A stretch of 8,804 nucleotides of DNA from contig CAZZAO010000173.1 of the NCBI GenBank assembly GCA_964652205.1, forward strand, positions 1 through 8,804. Direction: 5' to 3'. The position numbers and the translations under genes were made by a program. Positions 1 through 6,633 of this stretch are shown here, piece by piece. The DNA comes from ZC4RG36 sp964652205 (GTDB taxonomy: Bacteria; Chloroflexota; Anaerolineae; Aggregatilineales; Phototrophicaceae). The notes below the pieces were generated by a model. The model was not told where the DNA came from. It did not search any database and saw only the letters and a list, made by a program, of their open reading frames with translations. Positions within the stretch are counted from its first letter, which is position 1. Each line of letters opens with the position of its first letter.

Positions 1-190
1 CCGGCCCCCTCTCCGCAAGCAGCGAGGGGGAGCAAGCTCAGGCGGCACTTTTCGCAGGGGCGCGATGGTTCGCTCCCGCCGTAGGGGTTGACAGAGGTGT
101 AGGATGTCACAAGGGGGCGACGCATCATGCCCTGACGAAATTCCCTGCCGCATCTTTCTCCCCTCGCCCTTCGGGGAGAGGGGCCGGGGG
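1..190. repeat. Non-coding repeat-like element with G/C-rich inverted ends
   Basis: This stretch holds no credible gene. Its left end (1-13, ccggccccctctc) is the reverse complement of 176-187 (gagaggggccgg) with one extra C. Each end also has its own hairpin: 5-11 pairs with 24-30 (CCCCCTC/GAGGGGG), and 157-163 pairs with 173-179 (TCTCCCC/GGGGAGA, 9-base loop). The layout resembles the dispersed non-autonomous intergenic repeats with cccctctcc/ggagagggg ends seen in many bacterial genomes. The left end may be cut by the window edge. There is no T-run after either hairpin, so they do not look like terminators. Mobility is inferred, not seen. Confidence 0.45.
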
Positions 191-238
191 TGAGGGTCGC
201 CATTCCGGGTACATCTCTAAGCCGTCCTTAGCGCGCTT

Positions 239-487
239 TCAATCGGCGTAAAACAGGGACTTCAGTTCGTCTTCGGAGATGCAGGACGACACCTGACGGT
301 AAATACTTTTCAGTGTTCCAGTGGCGAGTGCCTGATTGCCATGCACTGGCACGGTCGTTCGACAGAGTCTGTCCGACAGTTGAAGTCGCACATGATGATG
401 GCTGCCGGTAACCCGATGAACCTCAAAGCCCAGCGATTCCAGAATCCTTAAGACTTCCTTACCGGTCAGTCTACGAAGTTTCGCCAT
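239..487 (-). CDS. hicA: HicA-type mRNA interferase toxin (YcfA family), 82 aa
   Basis: This small protein belongs to the HicA family, double-stranded-RNA-binding-fold toxins that cleave mRNA in the cytoplasm and are neutralised by HicB. Family features are plain: an N-terminal helix with LTGKEVLRILESLGF (residues 7-21), the GSHHHVRL segment (28-35) carrying the conserved catalytic histidine (H30 by family pattern), and the C-terminal VPVHGNQALATGTLKSIYRQ stretch (46-65). A longer reading from 529 is possible, but the start at 487 gives the usual family N-terminus and length. It overlaps the end of hicB by 17 bases in another frame, which suggests translational coupling; no strong ribosome-binding site of its own is visible. 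No frameshift is seen and the catalytic region is intact, so it is probably functional. The base composition is lower in G+C than uvrA or gdh, as is common for mobile toxin-antitoxin modules. Confidence 0.9.
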   Translation of the reverse strand: MAKLRRLTGKEVLRILESLGFEVHRVTGSHHHVRLQLSDRLCRTTVPVHGNQALATGTLKSIYRQVSSCISEDELKSLFYAD

Positions 488-737
488 AAGGAAGCGGCAT
501 TCTGAGTTCAACATGCGGATTAGAGACAAGGTTGTACTCAGTCAGGGTATCCGTATCGCTCAGGCAGGCATCGAGCGCCTCGATGAGGTTGTGCCTCAGT
601 TCCTCAAAGGTTCTGCCATCCGTGACCAATCCGATTTCGTCGTTACTGGCAACATAATACGGATAGCCCACGTCATCCTCATCCTGCCCATCATAGTATT
701 CAACCATGACGTACAGGGTATCCCGTGGCTCGGTCAT
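471..737 (-). CDS. hicB: HicB-family antitoxin (short, DUF1902-like), 88 aa
   Basis: This is the likely antitoxin of the adjacent HicA. The core resembles the degraded RNase H-like fold of HicB/DUF1902 proteins: YPYYVASNDEIGLVTDGRTF (residues 25-44) followed by the helix EELRHNLIEALDACLSD (45-61). The N-terminus is unusually acidic (DGQDEDD, 16-22). The ATG at 737 was chosen because GGAGG (AAGGAGG-like core at 746-752 on this strand, reading GGAGGAA) lies 8 bases upstream; a TTG at 761 would extend it by 8 residues but lies upstream of that site. The gene order is antitoxin first, the reverse of the common hicA-hicB order. There is no C-terminal helix-turn-helix or ribbon-helix-helix region, so if the pair is autoregulated the DNA contact is not obvious. 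HicB assignment rests on weak but characteristic sequence plus the neighbour. Confidence 0.82.
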   Translation of the reverse strand: MTEPRDTLYVMVEYYDGQDEDDVGYPYYVASNDEIGLVTDGRTFEELRHNLIEALDACLSDTDTLTEYNLVSNPHVELRMPLPYGETS

Positions 738-745
738 GGGTTCAG

Positions 746-752
746 TTCCTCC
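746..752 (-). promoter_or_regulatory. Ribosome-binding site of hicB
   Basis: On the minus strand this reads GGAGGAA, a near-perfect Shine-Dalgarno sequence, 8 bases before the ATG at 737. It decides the hicB start over the upstream TTG at 761. Confidence 0.75.
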
Positions 753-838
753 GCGCATCAAGTGTGGTCATTTTAACATGGAACGAGACCGCATCCATCT
801 AACGTCATTCCAATCATCCGGTGGTATGATCTGAGTCC

Positions 839-866
839 TTGTGATCGTCCTCTATCGTTGTATAAT
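839..866 (+). promoter_or_regulatory. Sigma70-type promoter of uvrA
   Basis: A consensus -10 box TATAAT lies at 861-866. A -35-like TTGTGA (4 of 6 to TTGACA) lies at 839-844, 16 bases upstream. The predicted transcript would start near 873 and carry a leader of about 80 bases before uvrA. An additional extended -10-like sequence, TGGTATGAT at 822-830, could act as a second weaker start, but it lacks a convincing -35. Confidence 0.65.
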
Positions 867-880
867 CGAACAGATGTGCC
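867..880 (+). promoter_or_regulatory. Putative LexA (SOS) operator overlapping uvrA transcription start
   Basis: CGAACAGATGTGCC matches the Gram-positive LexA/DinR box CGAACRNRYGTTYC at 13 of 14 positions; only the second T of the GTTC half is changed to G. It begins directly after the TATAAT box, over the expected transcription start, where a bound repressor would block initiation. LexA control of uvrA is established in Escherichia coli and Bacillus subtilis. That this host has a LexA with this specificity is inferred. Confidence 0.55.
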
Positions 881-952
881 ACCGCAGCGCCGCCAGACGC
901 GCTGTTCCTCATGGCAACAATCGACCGCCTGACAGCCACTGAAGGCAACCGC

Positions 953-3931
<2,979 letters not shown>

Positions 3932-3948
3932 AGTTTCTTCCAGCGTAC

Positions 3949-3988
3949 AAAGAGCGCTCATGGGCAGACCGCATGAGCGCTCTCTTTT
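3949..3988 (+). terminator. Intrinsic terminator of uvrA
   Basis: A perfect 12-base-pair stem, AGAGCGCTCATG (3951-3962) with CATGAGCGCTCT (3972-3983), encloses a 9-base loop and is followed by CTTTT. It begins 19 bases after the uvrA stop codon. Confidence 0.85.
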
Positions 3989-3990
3989 CG

Positions 3991-4017
3991 TCCGGCAGGC
4001 GAACGGATGCTGGCTGA
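3991..4017 (+). repeat. 27-base direct repeat, left copy
   Basis: This 27-base sequence, starting tccggcaggc and ending tggctga, is identical to 4739-4765 in the same orientation. The two copies bracket the transposase and its hairpin repeats. Its last bases (gctggctga) are also the start of the 73-base tandem unit beginning at 4009. Confidence 0.8.
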
Positions 4018-4163
4018 TGGACCTGGCCTGATGATGTCGCTGAATGGCCGGAGGCTAATGCCATCCGGCAGGTAAACTGAAGCTGGCTGATGGTCTTGAC
4101 CTGATGATGTCGCTGAATGGCCGGAGGCTAAAGCCATCCGGCAAGTAAACTGAAGCTGGCTGA
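4009..4163 (+). repeat. 73-base tandem repeat (two copies plus a partial third) with bulged hairpins
   Basis: Unit 1 is 4009-4081, unit 2 is 4082-4154, and a third copy starts at 4155 but keeps only gctggctga. The two full units differ at a few bases. Each holds a REP-like imperfect hairpin (4047-4069 and 4120-4142): outer arms GCCGGA/TCCGGC, inner arms GGC(T)/(A)GCC and an unpaired A on the 3' side. The mismatch that distinguishes the units in the inner stem (t/a) weakens unit 1 by one pair. The repeat lies downstream of the transposase gene. Confidence 0.8.
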
Positions 4164-4170
4164 AGCCAGC
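4155..4170. repeat. Perfect 7-bp hairpin at the end of the tandem repeat
   Basis: GCTGGCT (4155-4161) pairs with AGCCAGC (4164-4170) across a 2-base gap. It is formed where the third repeat copy breaks off and may mark the left boundary of the transposase-associated structure. Confidence 0.6.
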
Positions 4171-4171
4171 T

Positions 4172-4200
4172 AAAAACCGCAGAAATAATCCCCGGTTTTT
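4172..4200 (-). terminator. Probable bidirectional terminator downstream of the transposase
   Basis: AAAAACCG (4172-4179) pairs with CGGTTTTT (4193-4200) around a 13-base loop. On the minus strand the stem ends in a T-run about 30 bases past the transposase stop codon. The stem is short in G/C, so termination may be only partial; it could act in both directions. Confidence 0.5.
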
Positions 4201-4230
4201 ATGGGTAAAGCCCACAACCCGGCTACAAAA

Positions 4231-4641
4231 TCAGGGGCCAGATTGCTCCAGATATTCCTCAATTGTCCCTGCCCGATGATGCTCTTTCTGTCCCTCGACA
4301 TAGTTCACGACATAGGTGAGGGTACGCGCGCCGAAGGTCAGGACACCATAACCCTCTTGCCAGTGGAACGATTCTGCGCCTTCCGGTTGAACGAGATTCA
4401 ACGAGCGGGTTGACGCGCCTTTGACCTGAGCTACCCAGTGGGCAACAGAGACGGAAGGCGCGATTCTGACAGCAGCATGAATATGATCGGCTGTGCCGTT
4501 AAGCGCCAGAATCGGGCAGCCCAGATCATTCGACTTTGCGCGAATGGCAGCAAAGGGTATACCTTCCATCGACGCGGTGATGATGGACGCCCGATGCTTT
4601 GTTGACCAATTCACATGATAGTAGCACTCCCAGAACGGCAT
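4231..4641 (-). CDS. IS200/IS605-like Y1 (HUH) transposase, 136 aa; possible REP-associated (RAYT-type)
   Basis: This is a single-domain Y1 transposase (Transposase IS200-like family), which cuts and rejoins single-stranded DNA at hairpins through a 5'-phosphotyrosine. Visible: N-terminal MPFWECYYHVNWSTKHR (1-17), the HUH pair in TADHIHAAVRI (H53, H55), QVKGASTRSLN (72-82), GYGVLTFG (97-104), and NYVEGQ with Y114 as candidate nucleophile and Q118 four residues on, the spacing of the metal-ligand glutamine in IS200-type enzymes. The length matches a full IS200 TnpA, and no frame break is seen. The start at 4641 has AGGAG at 4649-4653, 7 bases upstream. No tnpB is adjacent. Hairpin repeats lie on both sides (4009-4170 and 4696-4757), which is the arrangement of REP-associated tyrosine transposases. 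It could instead be a plain IS200-like insertion; the flanking repeats favour the RAYT reading, not decisively. Confidence 0.85.
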   Translation of the reverse strand: MPFWECYYHVNWSTKHRASIITASMEGIPFAAIRAKSNDLGCPILALNGTADHIHAAVRIAPSVSVAHWVAQVKGASTRSLNLVQPEGAESFHWQEGYGVLTFGARTLTYVVNYVEGQKEHHRAGTIEEYLEQSGP

Positions 4642-4695
4642 TCCCTATCTCCTGCTCTTAGTATTCACTTCGGCTTGATGCCGAGCATTTTAGCG

Positions 4696-4731
4696 AGCCG
4701 GTCTTTAGCCGGCTTCTTTTCATTTGCCGGC
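4696..4731. repeat. REP-like hairpins upstream of the transposase
   Basis: Two hairpins stand in a row. AGCCGG (4696-4701) pairs with CCGGCT (4709-4714), loop 7 bases, followed by a T-rich run (tctttt) that makes it terminator-like. GCCGGC (4708-4713) can also pair with GCCGGC (4726-4731). Next, 4726-4744 (gccggctttagcctccggc) is the reverse complement of the left-side hairpin (4120-4142) with four bases missing. The hairpins on the two sides of the transposase therefore lie in opposite orientation. Confidence 0.65.
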
Positions 4732-4738
4732 TTTAGCC

Positions 4739-4765
4739 TCCGGCAGGCGAACGGATGCTGGCTGA
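4739..4765 (+). repeat. 27-base direct repeat, right copy
   Basis: Identical over 27 bases to 3991-4017. It overlaps the end of the last REP-like hairpin (up to 4744) and ends in gctggctga, the same core that repeats in the left tandem array. Confidence 0.8.
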
Positions 4766-5018
4766 AGAAAGTCAACAAAGGGGAAATCGGGCTTTTCCAT
4801 CAGAGTTATCTGGCTGGCGACTCGTGCAAGGTATCCAGACTTGCGCCGGACAAACGCGCGGGTGACAGGCGCGCTGGCGACTCATCTGCCGAAACCAGCA
4901 CGAGTCACCACGACGGACGACTGCGCTGGCGGGCGACAGCAAACGATCCTCGTGCAAAATGAATAATCAAAAAGTCGTAAAATATAGCCATTCTGCATAA
5001 ATTCTCATCTTCAGGGGC
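4766..5018. other. Intergenic region without a supported gene
   Basis: Two short open frames cross here (about 115 and 61 residues), but their translations look like no known family and have no ribosome-binding site, so none is called. The stretch holds small scattered repeats: ctggcgactc at 4814-4823 and 4874-4883, the inverted pair gactcgtgc (4819-4827)/gcacgagtc (4898-4906), and a short CGCGC/GCGCG hairpin (4855-4873). From about 4957 it turns A/T-rich, which may support the gdh promoter. Confidence 0.5.
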
Positions 5019-5047
5019 TTTCCAGCGCCGAAACACAGGTCTATACT
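5019..5047 (+). promoter_or_regulatory. Sigma70-type promoter of the glutamate dehydrogenase gene
   Basis: TTTCCA (5019-5024, 4 of 6 to TTGACA) and TATACT (5042-5047, 5 of 6 to TATAAT) are separated by 17 bases. The sequence upstream, about 4957-4990, is A/T-rich and could act as an UP-like element. The leader to the start codon would be about 75-80 bases. Confidence 0.5.
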
Positions 5048-5131
5048 GAAAAATAAGGTGGGTAGAAAAAGATACGTCCTGCGTTCGACCACGTTAAACA
5101 ATGTCCGCCGACAAAGGAGCTTTTGTCTCTT

Positions 5132-6409
5132 ATGGTTGTTGCAATGAAAGCCGCCGTCGGAACGATTTCGACGGCCTACCACACGGCTCTCGCTCAGTTT
5201 GACCGCGCAGTCCATTATCTCGACACTCCCGACGACATTAAAGAATATCTGCGTTATCCGCGGCGTGAATTCACGGTCAATTTTCCCGTGCGCCGCGACG
5301 ATGGCAGCGTCGAAGTCTTCACCGGCTACCGCATCCACCACAATACCGCGCTCGGCCCGTCGAAAGGCGGCATCCGCTACAGCCTCGGCGTCACGCCCGA
5401 CGAAGTCCGCGCGCTCGCCATGTGGATGACGTGGAAATGTTCGCTCGCCGGTATTCCGTTCGGCGGCGCGAAAGGCGGCGTGGTCGTCGATCCGAAGGCG
5501 CTCAGTCCGCGCGAGCTTGAAGCGCTGACCCGCCGCTACGCTTCTGAGCTGATTCCGCTCATCAGTCCGCATATGGACATCCCCGCGCCCGATATGGGGA
5601 CGAACGCGCAGACGATGGCCTGGTTTATGGATACTTACAGCATGAACCTCGGCTACTCGCAGCCCGCTATCGTCACCGGCAAACCGGTCAACATTGGCGG
5701 CAGCCTGGGGCGCGCCGAAGCGACCGGGCGCGGCGTGGTCGTCTGCATGGGACAGGCGCTTAAACAGCTTGGCAACTTCGACCCGGCAGAGACGCGCGTG
5801 GCCGTCCAGGGCTTCGGTAACGTCGGCTCGAACGCCGCGCTCCATGCTCATCGACTCGGCTTCAAGGTCGTCGGCATCAGCGACATTACCGGCGGCGTCT
5901 ACGACTCGCATGGCATCGACGTCGCGGCGCTGCACGACTACGTCGTAAAAACCGGCGGCGTCGATGGCTACCGGAAAGGCGATTCGATCAGCAATGAGGA
6001 GCTGATTACCTGCGACTGCGACGTGCTCATTCCCGCCGCCATGGAAGATCAGATCAACGAACGTAACGCGCCGGACATCCGGGCGAAACTGGTCGTCGAG
6101 GGCGCGAACGGCCCGACCTCGCCGGAAGCCGACGATATTCTCGGCGACCGGGGCATCTTGCTCGTGCCGGACATTCTGGCAAATGCGGGCGGCGTGGTCG
6201 TCTCCTACTTCGAGTGGGTCCAGGACTTGCAAGCCTTTTTCTGGGACGAAGATGAGGTCTATCGCCAGTTGGAGCGCATCCTGATGCACAGCTTCGAGGC
6301 GACCGACCGCACTGCCGAGCAGTACGGCGTCGATATGCGCACCGCCGCGCAAATTCTGGCGATCCGTCGGGTCGCCGACGCCGTGACTACGCGCGGTTTC
6401 TATCCGTAA
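5132..6409 (+). CDS. gdhA: Glutamate dehydrogenase (Glu/Leu/Phe/Val dehydrogenase family), 425 aa
   Basis: This enzyme oxidatively deaminates glutamate to 2-oxoglutarate and ammonia, or runs in reverse to assimilate ammonia, using NAD(P)+ in the cytoplasm. Substrate-domain residues are in place: K78 in GPSKGGIRY, K102, the catalytic K114 in IPFGGAKGGV, and the catalytic D154 in IPAPDMGTN. The Rossmann domain shows VQGFGNVGSNAA with the glycine-rich loop at 227-232, then VVGISD with D251. S358 in NAGGVVVSYFEW matches the substrate-binding serine of glutamate dehydrogenases. Length 425 fits hexameric bacterial GDH rather than the shorter leucine dehydrogenases, but the amino acid and NAD/NADP preference are inferred. 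ATG 5132 was chosen: GGAG at 5116-5119 is 12 bases away, a little long. TTG 5123 is too close (3 bases) and ATG 5144 too far. It forms a single-gene unit with its own promoter and terminator. Confidence 0.95.
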   Translation: MVVAMKAAVGTISTAYHTALAQFDRAVHYLDTPDDIKEYLRYPRREFTVNFPVRRDDGSVEVFTGYRIHHNTALGPSKGGIRYSLGVTPDEVRALAMWMTWKCSLAGIPFGGAKGGVVVDPKALSPRELEALTRRYASELIPLISPHMDIPAPDMGTNAQTMAWFMDTYSMNLGYSQPAIVTGKPVNIGGSLGRAEATGRGVVVCMGQALKQLGNFDPAETRVAVQGFGNVGSNAALHAHRLGFKVVGISDITGGVYDSHGIDVAALHDYVVKTGGVDGYRKGDSISNEELITCDCDVLIPAAMEDQINERNAPDIRAKLVVEGANGPTSPEADDILGDRGILLVPDILANAGGVVVSYFEWVQDLQAFFWDEDEVYRQLERILMHSFEATDRTAEQYGVDMRTAAQILAIRRVADAVTTRGFYP

Positions 6410-6450
6410 CCGCACACCCTTCTCCCGTTTATAACCAACACGCATCCATC

Positions 6451-6482
6451 AAGGCAGACTGTCAGAAATGACAGTCTGTTTT
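6451..6482 (+). terminator. Intrinsic terminator of the glutamate dehydrogenase gene
   Basis: CAGACTGTCA (6455-6464) pairs perfectly with TGACAGTCTG (6469-6478) across a GAAA tetraloop and is followed by TTTT. The preceding AAGG can pair with the T-run, so a transcript from the other strand might also stop here. Confidence 0.88.
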
Positions 6483-6489
6483 GCTTCCG

Positions 6490-6503
6490 TCCCGTAAACG
6501 GGA
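6490..6503. repeat. Small perfect hairpin after the gdh terminator
   Basis: TCCCGT (6490-6495) pairs with ACGGGA (6498-6503) across two bases. No T-run follows. Its function is unknown and it may be chance. Confidence 0.35.
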
Positions 6504-6526
6504 TACAACTAGGAAGTCAAAGAAGT

Positions 6527-6616
6527 CATGAGTGATGAGCGATGAGTCAAAGACATTTCTGCTTCAGAATCGATGATACGGTTCGTCCGGGTCTCATCAC
6601 CCATGATTCATCACTC
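6527..6616. repeat. Inverted repeats of the gagtgatga type upstream of the TPR gene
   Basis: The segment 6527-6539 (catgagtgatgag) returns inverted at 6592-6604 with 12 of 13 bases matching, and 6530-6538 (gagtgatga) returns exactly inverted at 6608-6616. The copies lie in the non-coding gap between gdh and the TPR gene. They could fold into one large stem or be the decayed ends of a small dispersed repeat. No clear promoter for the TPR gene is visible among them. Confidence 0.5.
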
Positions 6617-6633
6617 GCCACTTTTGAGCCGTG

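Noticed and set aside
88..116. TTGACA at 88-93 as a -35 promoter box
   Set aside because: No -10-like sequence lies 16-18 bases downstream (111-116 reads aagggg), and no gene follows on that strand.
911..952. Upstream ATG extending UvrA by 14 residues
   Set aside because: It has no ribosome-binding site, and the added residues do not belong to UvrA. The ATG at 953 has GAAGG at 7 bases and gives the family N-terminus.
4009..4170. CRISPR array
   Set aside because: There are only two and a fraction units, the whole 73-base unit is repeated including what would be the spacer, and no cas gene is in view.
4615..4962. 115-codon open frame on the plus strand through the repeat region
   Set aside because: It crosses the hairpin repeats, has no ribosome-binding site, overlaps the start of the transposase gene and resembles no known protein.
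4967..6445. 492-codon open frame on the minus strand opposite gdh
   Set aside because: It lies antisense to a fully convincing glutamate dehydrogenase. Its translation has no recognisable family and reflects the G/C-rich third positions of the true gene.
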